A stretch of DNA of 64,000 nucleotides from Pseudoxanthomonas composti. Lineage in GTDB: Bacteria > Pseudomonadota > Gammaproteobacteria > Xanthomonadales > Xanthomonadaceae. Position 1 is the first letter of the stretch. Each line of letters opens with the position of its first letter. The translations under genes and the position numbers were made by a program. The notes under the pieces are model-generated. The model was not told the DNA's origin, ran no database searches, and saw only the letters and a list, made by a program, of their open reading frames with translations. Positions 17,229-27,028 of the stretch are shown here, one piece after another. Location of the stretch: the NCBI RefSeq assembly GCF_004122095.1, contig NZ_SAWZ01000006.1:1-64000 (forward strand), given 5' to 3'.

Positions 17229-20048
17229 ATGGCTCGTGCACACTTGGCGCCCATGCATAGTCCCTCAGATCCCGGCGCGCGTGCACTGCAGCGACTTGCC
17301 GCGGCGCTTCCTTCATCGCAGGCCATGCTGGATTCGACGCCGGCGCGCCAGCGCATCGAACGCCTGGCACTGGCCAGCGATTTCGCCATCGACACCTGTG
17401 TGCGCCAGCCCGCGCTGTTGCCGGCCCTGCTGAGCGATGCCTCGGCGCCATGGCCTGCTCCGACCCTGCAGGACGGTGAGGCCTTCGAAGCCTGGCAGGC
17501 CAAGCTGCGTCGCTACCGTACGGCCGAATCCACCCGCCTGATCTGGCGCGATGTCATCGAGCAGGCGCCGGTGGAGGAGATCCTCGCCGGAACCACGGCC
17601 CTGGCCGAGACCTGTCTGCGCCTGGGCCTTGCGGCGCTGGAAGAGACCTTCGCCCAACGCCACGGCGTGGTGCGCGCCGGCGATGGCAGCGTGCAGCGGC
17701 TGGTGGTGTTCGGCCTGGGCAAGCTGGGCGGTGGCGAGCTGAATTTTTCCTCGGACATCGACCTGGTGTACGCCTATCCGCAATCGGGGCAGTCCGATGG
17801 CGCGCGTGCGCTGGCGGCCGAGGATTACTTCGCGCGGCTGGGCCAGCGCCTGGCGGTGTTGCTGGATGCGGTCACCGCCGATGGCTTCTGCCACCGCGTG
17901 GACCTGCGCCTGCGCCCGTTCGGCAGCGCCGGGCGCGTGGCGCTGTCCTTCGCCGCCATGGATCACTACTTCCAGCGCGAGGGCCGCGACTGGGAGCGCT
18001 ACGCCTGGCTGAAGGCGCGTGCGGTGGCCGGCGACATCGCCGCCGGCGAGGCGTGGCTGGAGAGCCTGCGGCCATTCGTGTATCGGCGCTACCTGGATTT
18101 CACCGCGCTCGACGGCCTGCGCAGCATGAAGGCGGCCATCGCCGCGGAGGTGGCGCGGCGCGAGCTGTCCGAGGACATCAAGCGCGGCAGCGGCGGCATC
18201 CGCGAGATCGAATTCCTGGCCCAGGCCCTGCAGCTGGTGCACGGCGGGCGCGAGGCGGCGCTGCGCGAACGACGCCTGCTGCCGGCGCTGCGTAAGCTGG
18301 CCCAGGCGCGGCTGATCCAGGACGAGGATGCGCAGGCCCTGGCCCAGGCCTATGGCTTCCTGCGCAAGCTGGAGAACCGCCTGCAGATGATGGCCGATGC
18401 CCAGGTGCATGCGCCGCCGCCCGATGCGCAGCTGCGGTCACGCATGGCCCAGGGCCTGGATTACCCGGACTGGGAGGCGCTGCAGCGCGCGCTGGACGCG
18501 CACAAGCAGGTGGTCAACGACGAGTTCGTGCAGCTGCTGGCCCAGCGTGAGGAAGCGCCGCCGGCCGATGCGCTGGTGGCCTACTGGATGCAGCTGGCCG
18601 AAGGTGGCGACGCCGCGCCGCCGCAGGCCTCCGGATTCGACGATGCCCAGGGCATGCACGGGCTGCTGCGCGATTTCGCCCGCTCGCAGGGCGTGCGCGA
18701 TCTGTCCGATGCCGCACGCGCGCGCCTGGACCGGGTCCTGCCGGCGTTGCTGCACGCGGCGGTGGATTCGGCGCAGCCCGATGCGGCCGCCCGGCGCGCG
18801 TTGGCCCTGCTCAAATCGGTGCTGCGCCGTGCCAGTTACCTGGCCTTGCTGGATGAAGCGCCCAGCGCGCTGGCGCGGCTGGTGGATGTGGTTTCGCGCA
18901 GCGCCTGGCTGGCCGAGCGCCTGACGCAGTATCCGCTGCTGCTGGATGAGCTGCTGGATGCGCGCATCGCAGGGCCCATGCCGACCCAGGCGGACATGGC
19001 GCGCGCCTGCCAAGCGGCGCTGGGAGAGGACGACCCGGAAATCGCCCTGCGCCAGCTCAACGAGACGCGGCTGGCGCTGAGCTTCCGCATCGCCCTGGCC
19101 ACGCTGGACGCGCGGCAGCCTGCCGAGGACAGCGCGCGCCAGCTGGCCTGGCTGGCCGATGAGGTGGTCAAGGTGGTGCTGGCCCTGGCCCAGCGCGACC
19201 TGGAGCGCGCGCATGGCCGCATGCGCAAGGGGGGCTTTGCCATCATCGGCTACGGCAGCCTGGGCGGCCTGGAGCTGGGCTTCGGCTCGGACCTGGACCT
19301 GGTGTTCCTGTTCGACGCACCCGCCGGTGCGGCTTCCGACGGCGCGCGTGCGCTGGAGGCCGAGCGCTGGTACCCGCGGCTGGCGCAGAAGGTCATGGCC
19401 TTGCTGGGCACGGTGACCGCGGCCGGCCGCCTGTACGACATCGATGTGCGGCTGCGTCCGGAAGGCAGCCAGGGCGCGCTGGTGTCCTCGCTTGCCAGCT
19501 ACCGCGACTACCAGGCCAAGCGCGCCTGGACCTGGGAGCACCAGGCACTGGTGCGCGCACGCGCGATCGCAGGCGATGCTGGCCTGTGCGCGCAGTTCCA
19601 GGCGCTGCGCGCGCAGGTGCTGGCCACGCCGCGCCAGGCCGACACGCTGCGCCAGGACGTGGTGCAGATGCGCGCACGCATGCGCGCCGAACTGGACCGC
19701 AGCGATGCGGCGCGCTTCGACCTCAAGCAGGGCGCCGGCGGCCTGGTGGACCTGGAATTCCTGCTGCAGTGGATGGTGCTGGCCCACGCCGACCAGCACC
19801 CGGCGCTGCTGGAGAGCACCAACACCGAAGCGCTGATCGCGACCGCACAGGCACAGTCGCTGGTGAGCACCGAGGCCGCCGCGTGCCTGGGTGCCGCGCA
19901 CGCGGTGCTGCTGCAGGAGGGCCTGGCCTGCACGCTGGATCGCCGGCCACGGGTGGCCACGCGCAACGCCGCCATCGAGCAGGCGCGTGACGGCATCGGC
20001 GAGGTTGCGCGCCAGCAGGGGTTGCACTTCTCCCCGCAAGCCGGCTGA
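17229..20048 (+). CDS. glnE: Bifunctional glutamine synthetase adenylyltransferase/deadenylylase
   Basis: 939-residue GlnE that adds or removes AMP on glutamine synthetase in response to PII, coupling nitrogen status to glutamine synthesis. Two nucleotidyltransferase domains are visible: the N-terminal one has [10 protein letters not shown] and the metal motif D176-I-D178, and the C-terminal one has [15 protein letters not shown] with D688-L-D690. Full length matches the family (E. coli 946). The start may be ATG 17229 or the in-frame ATG 17253. It is convergent with the ELM1-like gene, 18 bases away. Confidence 0.95.
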   Translation: MARAHLAPMHSPSDPGARALQRLAAALPSSQAMLDSTPARQRIERLALASDFAIDTCVRQPALLPALLSDASAPWPAPTLQDGEAFEAWQAKLRRYRTAESTRLIWRDVIEQAPVEEILAGTTALAETCLRLGLAALEETFAQRHGVVRAGDGSVQRLVVFGLGKLGGGELNFSSDIDLVYAYPQSGQSDGARALAAEDYFARLGQRLAVLLDAVTADGFCHRVDLRLRPFGSAGRVALSFAAMDHYFQREGRDWERYAWLKARAVAGDIAAGEAWLESLRPFVYRRYLDFTALDGLRSMKAAIAAEVARRELSEDIKRGSGGIREIEFLAQALQLVHGGREAALRERRLLPALRKLAQARLIQDEDAQALAQAYGFLRKLENRLQMMADAQVHAPPPDAQLRSRMAQGLDYPDWEALQRALDAHKQVVNDEFVQLLAQREEAPPADALVAYWMQLAEGGDAAPPQASGFDDAQGMHGLLRDFARSQGVRDLSDAARARLDRVLPALLHAAVDSAQPDAAARRALALLKSVLRRASYLALLDEAPSALARLVDVVSRSAWLAERLTQYPLLLDELLDARIAGPMPTQADMARACQAALGEDDPEIALRQLNETRLALSFRIALATLDARQPAEDSARQLAWLADEVVKVVLALAQRDLERAHGRMRKGGFAIIGYGSLGGLELGFGSDLDLVFLFDAPAGAASDGARALEAERWYPRLAQKVMALLGTVTAAGRLYDIDVRLRPEGSQGALVSSLASYRDYQAKRAWTWEHQALVRARAIAGDAGLCAQFQALRAQVLATPRQADTLRQDVVQMRARMRAELDRSDAARFDLKQGAGGLVDLEFLLQWMVLAHADQHPALLESTNTEALIATAQAQSLVSTEAAACLGAAHAVLLQEGLACTLDRRPRVATRNAAIEQARDGIGEVARQQGLHFSPQAG

Positions 20049-20066
20049 GCAAGTGGCCTGCCGGCC

Positions 20067-21074
20067 TCAGGCCAGCGTCGGCAGGCCCAGGCGCTGGTGC
20101 ACCAGCGCCGCCACCCGCGCCGTTTCGCGCAGTGGCGTGACCGGCCATGCGGGTTGTTCCGGTGCGAAACGGCGGATGCGACTCAGCGCCATCAGCTGCT
20201 CCAGGAACTGTGCCGGGCGGCCGCCGACCCGCTCCGGTGCGAACACCTCCACCGGCACCTCGGTCGCGCAGGCCTCGGAGAGCATGTTCACCGAGTCCGG
20301 CGTGCAGACGATGCGCTCGGCCCAGCCCAGGAAGCCGGCGTAGGGGTTGGCGTCGGCACCGTCCCACCGTGCATGCGGCACCGCGCGCAGCCTCTCGGCG
20401 AGCAGTGCGCCGACCCCACCTGGGGTGCGGCGCGAAGTGGTGACCATCAGGCTGCCGCCTTGCCGCGCCACCGATGCCACCAGCGCGTCCAGCCAGTGAG
20501 CCAAGGCCTGGGTATCCATGGCGAAGTGCGCGCTGGGGCCGCCGATCAGCAACGCCGTGCGCGGCCCGGGCAGCTGTTGCAGGTGCGGGAAGGCGGCGCG
20601 GCCGTTGGCCAGCCAGGAAGCGTCGACCGGATGCAGGCTGCCGATCAGGGAGATCACGTTCTCCCCGCGCAGGCCATCGTGCTCGGGCGCGATGACCACA
20701 TCCCAATGCCGGGGATCCACCCTGGGGTCCAGGATCTGCGCCACGCGCGCGCCGCGGCGGCGCAGCAGCCGCGTGGCCAGGGCGGCCTGGCGGCCACAGC
20801 CGATGGCCAACGCCGGTGGCCGCTGCAGCGCCTGCGCGAACGCGGCGCCAAAGGCCTGGGTCGATGCGGGCAGCAGGCGCGGGGCGGCCCAGCACCAGGG
20901 TGCGCGGCGCTGCAGGGTCCAGTGATGCTGCGGCGCGATGCCCAGGGCATGGGCCAGGGCCTGGGCCTGGCGCAGGTTGCCGGCGTGGCCGTCGTCCAGC
21001 AGCCAGGTTGGCAGACGCGGCCCGGTTGTTTCACGGATCAAAACAATCCGTTCCGGGCTGTCGGCGTGCTCCAT
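20067..21074 (-). CDS. Mitochondrial fission ELM1-family protein
   Basis: 335-residue protein similar to the ELM1 family, named from a plant mitochondrial fission protein but widespread in bacteria with no established role. It has the WLLDDGHAGN segment near the N-terminus and a GGPSAHF nucleotide-sugar-like loop, and ends in a Leu/Pro-rich tail. The fold is thought to be GT-B-like, and the C-terminal ERIVCTPDSVNMLSEAC resembles a glycosyltransferase donor-binding site. ATG 21074 was chosen over the upstream ATG 21152 since it gives the family start. It is divergent from the nitroreductase gene. Confidence 0.85.
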   Translation of the reverse strand: MEHADSPERIVLIRETTGPRLPTWLLDDGHAGNLRQAQALAHALGIAPQHHWTLQRRAPWCWAAPRLLPASTQAFGAAFAQALQRPPALAIGCGRQAALATRLLRRRGARVAQILDPRVDPRHWDVVIAPEHDGLRGENVISLIGSLHPVDASWLANGRAAFPHLQQLPGPRTALLIGGPSAHFAMDTQALAHWLDALVASVARQGGSLMVTTSRRTPGGVGALLAERLRAVPHARWDGADANPYAGFLGWAERIVCTPDSVNMLSEACATEVPVEVFAPERVGGRPAQFLEQLMALSRIRRFAPEQPAWPVTPLRETARVAALVHQRLGLPTLA

Positions 21075-21142
21075 GATGGGCGCAACACTACACTGCGCCT
21101 TCCGCGGCGGGTAGTTGCCGCCGCTTCGCTCATGGAATCTGG

Positions 21143-21733
21143 ATGTCCGCACCCTTGGATGATGTTGCGCTGGACCAGCTGTTCCGCACCGCGCGCACGC
21201 ACAACGCCTTCCTGCCCAAGCCGGTCGAGCCCGCGCAGCTGCATGCGCTCTACGACCTGCTCAAATGGGGCCCGACGGCCGCCAACGGCACCCCGGCGCG
21301 CTTCGTGTTCGTGACCTCGCCGCAGGCCAAGGCCAAGCTCAAGCCGGCCCTGTCGGAGAACAACGTGGACAAGACCATGTCCGCGCCGGTGACGGTGATC
21401 GTCGGCTTCGACCTGGATTTCCACGAGCAGCTGCCCAAGCTGTTCCCGCACACCGACGCCAAGGCCTGGTTCGAGGGCCCGCAGGAATCCCGCGCCGAGC
21501 CGGCCCTGCGCAATGGTTCGCTTCAGGGTGCCTACCTGATCCTGGCCGCGCGCGCGCTGGGGCTGGATGCCGGGCCGATGTCCGGCTTCGACGCGGCCAA
21601 GGTGGATGCGGCGTTCTTCGCCGGCACCTCGGTCAAGTCCAACTTCCTGGTCAACCTGGGCTATGGCGATCCGCAAGGCCTGTTCCCCCGTCTGCCGCGC
21701 CTGAGCTTCGAGGAAGCGGCGCGGATCGAGTAA
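21143..21733 (+). CDS. Malonic semialdehyde reductase RutE-like nitroreductase
   Basis: 196-residue FMN-dependent oxidoreductase of the nitroreductase superfamily, RutE/HadB-type. The family is known to reduce 3-oxopropanoate to 3-hydroxypropanoate. It shows [14 protein letters not shown] (FMN phosphate loop), [18 protein letters not shown] and a C-terminal GYGDP segment, as in RutE. No other rut gene lies nearby, so a pyrimidine-degradation role is unproven; a general detoxifying reductase is equally possible. Confidence 0.88.
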   Translation: MSAPLDDVALDQLFRTARTHNAFLPKPVEPAQLHALYDLLKWGPTAANGTPARFVFVTSPQAKAKLKPALSENNVDKTMSAPVTVIVGFDLDFHEQLPKLFPHTDAKAWFEGPQESRAEPALRNGSLQGAYLILAARALGLDAGPMSGFDAAKVDAAFFAGTSVKSNFLVNLGYGDPQGLFPRLPRLSFEEAARIE

Positions 21734-21794
21734 GCGCTTCACGCAGCTGTTGCTGTCCGCTGTCCCACCCAACCACTACACGGAGTCGCCTTCC

Positions 21795-22514
21795 ATGCGT
21801 ACCACCCAGAAACTGCTGCTTCCGCTGGCGCTGACCCTGGCCATTGCCGCCTGCTCCAAGCCGGCCGAAGAGACCCAGCCGGCCGCTGCCGCCGAGACCC
21901 CGGCCGCCGCCGCACCGGCCGCCGAAGCGCCCGCCACCGAGGCCGCCCCGGCCGCCACCGCGGTCCAGGCCGCCTCCGGCACCTACGTGCTGGATCCGTC
22001 GCACACCGACGTGCTGGCCCAGTGGAGCCACTTCGGCTTCTCCAATCCCAGCGCGCACTTCGGCAATGTCGAGGGCAAGCTGGTGTACGACGCGGCCGAC
22101 GTGACCAAGTCCAGCGTCGAGGTGACCCTGCCGCTGAGCGGCCTGAACAGCTTCACCGCCAAGTTCGATGAGCACCTCAAGAGCGCCGACTTCTTCGACG
22201 CGGCCAAGTTCCCCACCGCCACCTTCAAGAGCACCAAGGTCGAGTCGGCCGGCACCAACAAGCTGACCGTCACTGGCGATCTGACCATCAAGGACCAGAC
22301 CAAGCCGGTCACCCTGGATGTCACGCTGAACAACGGTGGCGACCACCCGATGAAGAAGGTGCCGGCGATCGGTTTCGATGCCACCACCACGCTCAAGCGC
22401 AGCGACTTCGGCGTGGGCGCCTACGCCCCGAACGTCAGCGACGAGGTCAAGGTCCGCATCACCACCGAAGGCACGATTCCGGCGGCGGAAGGCGCTGCCG
22501 AAGCGGCCAAGTAA
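21795..22514 (+). CDS. YceI family lipoprotein
   Basis: 239-residue protein with a lipoprotein signal (lipobox IAAC, Cys20), a low-complexity Ala/Pro/Glu linker (about 24-60) and a YceI lipocalin-like beta-barrel domain beginning at the GTYVLDPSHT motif. YceI proteins bind polyisoprenoid-like lipids in the periplasm and are induced by alkaline pH in E. coli. ATG 21795 has GGAG at 21782-21785. A good terminator follows. Confidence 0.9.
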   Translation: MRTTQKLLLPLALTLAIAACSKPAEETQPAAAAETPAAAAPAAEAPATEAAPAATAVQAASGTYVLDPSHTDVLAQWSHFGFSNPSAHFGNVEGKLVYDAADVTKSSVEVTLPLSGLNSFTAKFDEHLKSADFFDAAKFPTATFKSTKVESAGTNKLTVTGDLTIKDQTKPVTLDVTLNNGGDHPMKKVPAIGFDATTTLKRSDFGVGAYAPNVSDEVKVRITTEGTIPAAEGAAEAAK

Positions 22515-22581
22515 GCCAGCGATACACCCGCCGCCGCGTGGCCAATCGGCACGCGTGCGGCGCGGCAGATGTGTCTCGTCG

Positions 22582-22618
22582 AGGGCCGGCCCCGCCTGCG
22601 TGCGGTGCCGGCCCTTTT
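22582..22618 (+). terminator. Intrinsic terminator after the YceI gene
   Basis: Nine-base perfect stem (22582-22590 with 22607-22615), then a TTTT run. It lies 70 bases after the stop codon. Confidence 0.8.
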
Positions 22619-22666
22619 CCATCGCTGTCCTCGCCATCGAGATGGCGCGCCCTCAGCACAGCGCCG

Positions 22667-22862
22667 TAGGGTGGATGACGCTTTTTTCATCCACCATCGC
22701 CCTGGACCGGATGAAGTGGGCGCGGCGATCTGCCAATCTCCGCCGCGGGTCTGCCTGATGGCTGGCACGGCTGCTCAAGTGAACCGCGGAACAGCCTGGT
22801 AGGGTTTTTGGGCGACCCAGCCGCCGCGAGCGACTTGGTGGACAAGCTTCGCGTTGTCCACC
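22667..22862. repeat. GTAG/CTAC-type REP pair (copies 2 and 3)
   Basis: Two palindromes in a gap of about 500 bases with no gene (22515-23016). Stem GTGGATGA (22671-22678 with 22687-22694) is preceded by GTAG; stem GGTGGACAA (22837-22845 with 22854-22862) has the same loop as copy 1 but ends CGAC instead of CTAC. The head sequence TGGATGAC and the tail sequence TGGACAAG behave as two partner types. Apart from these and the terminator nothing else was recognised in the gap. Confidence 0.75.
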
Positions 22863-23016
22863 CGACGCGCTGCGGCCACGGGCGACTGGACAGCTGCCCT
22901 CCTGAAGCTGAAAGGCCCAACGCCGCAATCCTTCGCTTGGCTGGTGAGGACCTTCTCGTTGATATTTGCCCACCGCTGCTAAACTCGCCGCCTTCACGCC
23001 TACGACCGCCCACGCC

Positions 23017-23211
23017 ATGAGCCAGACCGCCGCGCCCGCCAATGCCGAGAAGCGCTACACCGTCCAGCGCGCCGACCTGCCGCTGAGCTGCCCGCTGCCG
23101 TCGATGGCGCTGTGGAACTCGCATCCGCGCGTGTACCTGCCGATCGAGAGCGAGCCCAACCACGAGGCCCAGTGCCCGTACTGCGGCTCGCACTTCGTGC
23201 TGCAGGACTGA
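23017..23211 (+). CDS. Zinc-finger domain protein (zf-CHCC type)
   Basis: 64-residue small protein ending in CPYCG and containing an earlier Cys in LSCPLPS and a His in EPNHEAQ, the Cys/His ligand set of zf-CHCC/NDUFS6-like proteins. ATG 23017 gives a family-sized product. Related small proteins are common in Xanthomonadaceae and Pseudomonas; function is not established. The glycosyltransferase gene starts 27 bases after its stop. Confidence 0.85.
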   Translation: MSQTAAPANAEKRYTVQRADLPLSCPLPSMALWNSHPRVYLPIESEPNHEAQCPYCGSHFVLQD

Positions 23212-23238
23212 TCGCCGGCGCGTCCCGCGCCGCTGCCG

Positions 23239-24360
23239 ATGCGCCCCCTGACCATCGTCCAGCTGTTGCCGGCCCTGGAATCCGGCGGCGTGGAGCGCTC
23301 CACCCTTGAAATCGCCCAGGCGCTGGTCCAGGCCGGCCATACCGCGGTCGTGGTCTCCGCCGGTGGCCGGCTGGTGCCGCAGCTGGAGCGCGCCGGCGCG
23401 CGCCACGTCCAACTGGACATCGGCCGCAAGTCGCCGATGACCCTGCTGCGGATCGGCGCCCTGGCGCGGCTGCTGCGCGAGGTCGGCGCTGACATCGTGC
23501 ATGCGCGCTCGCGGCTGCCGGCCTGGATCGGTCGACTGGCCCTGGCCCGGCTGCCCGCCGCGACGCGGCCGCGCTGGGTCACCACCGTGCACGGCCTCAA
23601 CACGCCCGGCCGCTACAGCGCGGTGATGGCCAGCGGCGAGCGGGTGATCTGCGTGTCCGAGACCGTGCGCGCCTTCGTCGCCACGCACTATCCGAAGGTG
23701 CCACAGGCGCGCCTGCGGGTGATCCCCCGCGGGCTGGACCCGGCGAGCTTCCCGTACCGCCCCTGGCCGGATGCGGCAGCACGTAGCGCGGTCGCCGCGC
23801 GTCATCCCGGACTGGCTAGCGACGGTCCGCTGCTGCTGCTGCCCGGGCGCGGCACCCGGCTCAAGGGCCATGCCGATGCCATCCAGCTGCTGGCCGATCT
23901 GCGCGGGCAGGAGGTGCCGGCGCGGCTGTGGATGCCCGGCATCGTCCAGCCCGGGCGCGAGGCCTACCTGGCCGAACTGCAGCAGCAGGCGCAGGCGCTC
24001 GGGGTGGCCCAGGCCATGGTCTGCAGCCCGGCCACTGCGGACATGGCCCAGGCCTACGCCGCCAGCGATCTGGTCCTGCAGCTCTCACGCAAGCCCGAAT
24101 CCTTCGGCCGCACGGTGATCGAGGCCTTGTCCTGCGGGCGCCATGTCGTGGGCTGGGCCCATGGCGGGGTGGGGGAACTGCTGGCCGAGCTGCAACCGGC
24201 CGGCGCCGTGCCGGCCTTCGACCGCGCCGCCCTGCTGGCCGCCACGCGCCAGCTGCTCACCGCGGCCGCGCCGGCGCCGGGTACGATGCCCTTCACCCTG
24301 CAGGCCATGCAGGACGCCACCTTGTCCCTCTATCAGGAACTTGCCGATGAGCGCCGCTGA
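23239..24360 (+). CDS. GT4 family glycosyltransferase
   Basis: 373-residue GT-B retaining glycosyltransferase, likely cytoplasmic or peripheral at the inner membrane, that adds a sugar to a lipid acceptor. The N-terminal GGVERSTLEIAQAL acceptor-side loop and the C-terminal EX7E motif (Glu287 and Glu295 in ESFGRTVIE) are both clear. The gene begins a run with an O-antigen-ligase-like gene and an LpxL-like acyltransferase, the kinds of gene found in LPS core assembly. Substrate is not inferable. The stop overlaps the start of the next gene by 14 bases. Confidence 0.9.
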   Translation: MRPLTIVQLLPALESGGVERSTLEIAQALVQAGHTAVVVSAGGRLVPQLERAGARHVQLDIGRKSPMTLLRIGALARLLREVGADIVHARSRLPAWIGRLALARLPAATRPRWVTTVHGLNTPGRYSAVMASGERVICVSETVRAFVATHYPKVPQARLRVIPRGLDPASFPYRPWPDAAARSAVAARHPGLASDGPLLLLPGRGTRLKGHADAIQLLADLRGQEVPARLWMPGIVQPGREAYLAELQQQAQALGVAQAMVCSPATADMAQAYAASDLVLQLSRKPESFGRTVIEALSCGRHVVGWAHGGVGELLAELQPAGAVPAFDRAALLAATRQLLTAAAPAPGTMPFTLQAMQDATLSLYQELADERR

Positions 24361-25675
24361 GGCGTCCTTGTCCTCGCGCACGGCTGCGCTGCCGGTCACC
24401 GGCTGGCGCTGGGCGCCGGCCTTCGTGCTGGCCTTCGTCGCGCTGTGGCCGATGCCGGGCTATGCCGAGGCCGTGCTGGCGCTGGGCGCGCTGGCCGGTC
24501 TGGGGCGCGTGCTGGTGGTGCGCATGCGTGGGCAGGGGCGGCTGCTCAGCGGCCCGGCCTGGGCCCTGAGCAGCGCGCTGTTCGCCGCGTACTGGGCGCC
24601 GGAGCTGCTGTCCGCGCCCGGCGCGGTGGACGTGGGCCGGGCGCTGGGCGAGTCGGCTGCGGACCTGCGCTACCTGCCGTTCCTGTGGCTGGTCGCCGCG
24701 GCGGTGGCCACGCCCACGGGCCGTCAGCGCACCTTCGATGGCCTGGCGATCATCGTCGCGGCCTGGACTCTGGATGCGCTGGTGCAGATCGCCACCGGCA
24801 TCAGCCCGCTGTTCTGGTCGCTGGACCAGCTCAAGTGGCAGTTCAGTGGCCACGGCATGTGCGCGATGGAGGACATCGCCGCGGGCGACCGGCTCAGCGG
24901 CGTGCTGGGTCCGTGCAATGCCAAGCTCGGCCTGGTGATGGCCAGCATGTCGCCGTTCCTGCTGATTGCCGCTGCGCGCCGCTTCGGTGTTGCCGGCTGG
25001 CTGCTGGCCACGGCCGCGGTCGGGCTGGTGGTGCTGATGGGAGGGGCTCGTGCCGGTTGGATCACCTTCGCCCTGGTGGCGGCGGTCACCGGCTGGCAGC
25101 TGCTGGGCGTGCGGCGCCTGGCGTTGATCGCCTTGCTCGGCGTGTTCGCCGCCGCCGGCGCCGCGGCGCTGTCGCCGCAGCTGCAGCAGCGTCTGCAGCG
25201 CACCGCCGCGGCGATGTCGGGCGATGAGGCCGGGGTGGACAATGCGCTGTCCGGGCGCGCGCGCATCTGGCAGGCGGCTGGCTGCATGGTGGCCAGTTCG
25301 CCGATCAATGGCATCGGCGTGCGCGGCTTCCGCGAGGCCTTCCCGGCCTGCGATCCGGCCCCGCAAAGCGCGCCGGCCTGGGGCCAGGGCCCGGCCTTGC
25401 ACGCGCATCAGCTGGTGCTGGAGATCCTCAGCGAGACCGGCGTGCTCGGGCTGCTGCTGTGGTGCGCGGGCGCCGCCCTGGCGATCCGCGCCTGGCGCTA
25501 CGCCGAGCCGGCAGCGCGCGCGCAGGCGCGGCCGGCGATGCTGGCGCTGGCGGTGACCGTGTTCCCGCTCAACACCCACCTGGCGTTCTATTCCACATTC
25601 TGGGGCGGGGTGACGCTGCTGCTGGCGGCGCTGTACGTGGGCAGCCTGCTCGGCACGGGCGATGGCCAGGGCTGA
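24347..25675 (+). CDS. O-antigen ligase/polymerase-like membrane protein
   Basis: 442-residue polytopic inner-membrane protein with about ten to twelve hydrophobic segments and a large loop near residues 285-370, the Wzy/WaaL (O-antigen ligase superfamily) layout; the loop contains GRARIWQAA and a GVRGFREAFP segment. It could ligate or polymerise a glycan onto the lipid A-core carrier. ATG 24347 overlaps the preceding gene by 14 bases; the longer upstream open frame lies in the shadow of that gene. It overlaps the acyltransferase gene by 14 bases. Confidence 0.85.
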   Translation: MSAAEASLSSRTAALPVTGWRWAPAFVLAFVALWPMPGYAEAVLALGALAGLGRVLVVRMRGQGRLLSGPAWALSSALFAAYWAPELLSAPGAVDVGRALGESAADLRYLPFLWLVAAAVATPTGRQRTFDGLAIIVAAWTLDALVQIATGISPLFWSLDQLKWQFSGHGMCAMEDIAAGDRLSGVLGPCNAKLGLVMASMSPFLLIAAARRFGVAGWLLATAAVGLVVLMGGARAGWITFALVAAVTGWQLLGVRRLALIALLGVFAAAGAAALSPQLQQRLQRTAAAMSGDEAGVDNALSGRARIWQAAGCMVASSPINGIGVRGFREAFPACDPAPQSAPAWGQGPALHAHQLVLEILSETGVLGLLLWCAGAALAIRAWRYAEPAARAQARPAMLALAVTVFPLNTHLAFYSTFWGGVTLLLAALYVGSLLGTGDGQG

Positions 25676-26561
25676 GCCGCATTGCCCGCTGCTGGTGCCG
25701 GTGGTATGGCTGGGCCAGCTCATCGCCCGGCTGCCGCAGCCGATGCTGCTGGCGCTGGGCGCGGCGCTGACCTGGCTGGCCTGGCCTTGGCTGGGGCGTC
25801 GGCGCCGGGTGGCCGCGCGCAACCTGCAGGCGTGCTTCCCGGAGCTGGACACCGCGGCGCGCAAGCGCCTGCTCGCGCGCAACCTGCAGGCCACCGTGAC
25901 CGGGGCGCTGGAGTTGCTGCGCGCCTGGTACGCGCCCATGCGCCGCCTGCGCGGGCTGTCCACGCTGGAGGGTGGCGAGCACCTGCAGGCGGCGCTGGCG
26001 CAGGGTCGGGGCGTGCTGCTGCTGGGCGGGCATTACGTGCAGACCGAACTGGCCGCCCGCCTGCTGTCCCTCCACCTGCAACACCCGCTGGAGGTCATGG
26101 CGCGCCGCTACAACAACCGCTGCATCGAAGCGATGGTCGATGCCGCCCGCCACCGCGTCTTTGCCGGGGTCATCGCCAAGAAGGACGTGCGCGGGCTGCT
26201 GCGCGCGCTCAATCGTGGCGCGGTGGTGGCCTACCTGGCCGACCAGAACTTCAACTACCAGCATGCCTTCGTGCCGTTCTTCGGCATCCCCGCCGCGACC
26301 CTGACCACCACGCCGGAGCTGGCGCGTCGCGGCAACGCGATGGTGATCCCGATCTTCTTCCATCGCCGCGACGATGGCGGCTACCACATCCGCCTGACCG
26401 CCACCTGGGACGGCTGGCCCAGCGGCGATGCCAGCGCCGATGCGGCGCGCTACATGGCCGAGCTGGAGGCCTTCGTGCGCCAGCACCCGGAGCAGTACCT
26501 GTGGGTCCATCGGCGCTTCAAGACACGCCCGCCAGCCGAGACCGAGCCGTTCTATCGTTGA
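25662..26561 (+). CDS. LpxL/HtrB-like acyltransferase (first of two)
   Basis: 299-residue lysophospholipid acyltransferase (LPLAT) superfamily protein. An N-terminal membrane helix precedes the catalytic motif GGHYVQTE (His124, Glu129, an HX4E motif) and the arrangement KKDVRGLL...YLADQN...VPFFG of LpxL/LpxM/MsbB proteins. It probably adds a secondary acyl chain to lipid A. A second, divergently oriented homologue begins about 1.4 kb downstream, beyond a REP cluster. The two differ clearly in sequence and so are not a recent duplication. Confidence 0.9.
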   Translation: MARAEPHCPLLVPVVWLGQLIARLPQPMLLALGAALTWLAWPWLGRRRRVAARNLQACFPELDTAARKRLLARNLQATVTGALELLRAWYAPMRRLRGLSTLEGGEHLQAALAQGRGVLLLGGHYVQTELAARLLSLHLQHPLEVMARRYNNRCIEAMVDAARHRVFAGVIAKKDVRGLLRALNRGAVVAYLADQNFNYQHAFVPFFGIPAATLTTTPELARRGNAMVIPIFFHRRDDGGYHIRLTATWDGWPSGDASADAARYMAELEAFVRQHPEQYLWVHRRFKTRPPAETEPFYR

Positions 26562-26627
26562 GCTCCTGGCGCGGCCGCCGTAGGCTGGTCCGTGGACATG
26601 CGGAACAGGCGCCGCCAAAAGCCCGAG

Positions 26628-26973
26628 GTAGGGTGGATGACGCCCCACCATCCACCATCCACCAGTTGGCGCGGGCGCGCTCGGCAAGCGCCGCCATGCA
26701 GCATGGACGATCGCCTGAAGAGGGCGATGCGTCGCCTGATGCAGGTGGACAAGCTTCGCGTTGTCCACCCTACGTTTGCAGGAACACCCAAATCTCAATG
26801 CCCCGAGTAGGGTGGATGACGCTCCACCATCCACCATCACGAGATGCAGCGAGATCGCATCGAGCGCGTCCGCCCGCGTGCGCCTGGACGAGCTGGGCGT
26901 TGGGCGCAGCGACTCACGCTTGAGCGATGCATCGCCTGGTCCGTGGTGGACAAGCTTCGCGTTGTCCACCCTA
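26628..26973. repeat. GTAG/CTAC-type REP cluster (copies 4-7)
   Basis: Four palindromes in the 467-base gap between the two acyltransferase genes: 26632-26656 and 26811-26835 (GTGGATG head type, preceded by GTAG), and 26744-26769 and 26945-26970 (GTGGACAA tail type, followed by CTAC). The tail copies share a further conserved 3' flank, TTGCAGGAACACCCA. They alternate head-tail-head-tail, as if two head-tail units were present. No gene is otherwise seen in the gap. Confidence 0.8.
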
Positions 26974-27028
26974 CGTTGCAGGAACACCCAACTCGCAATG
27001 CTTCGCCGGGCATCGCCCGCCGCCGCGC

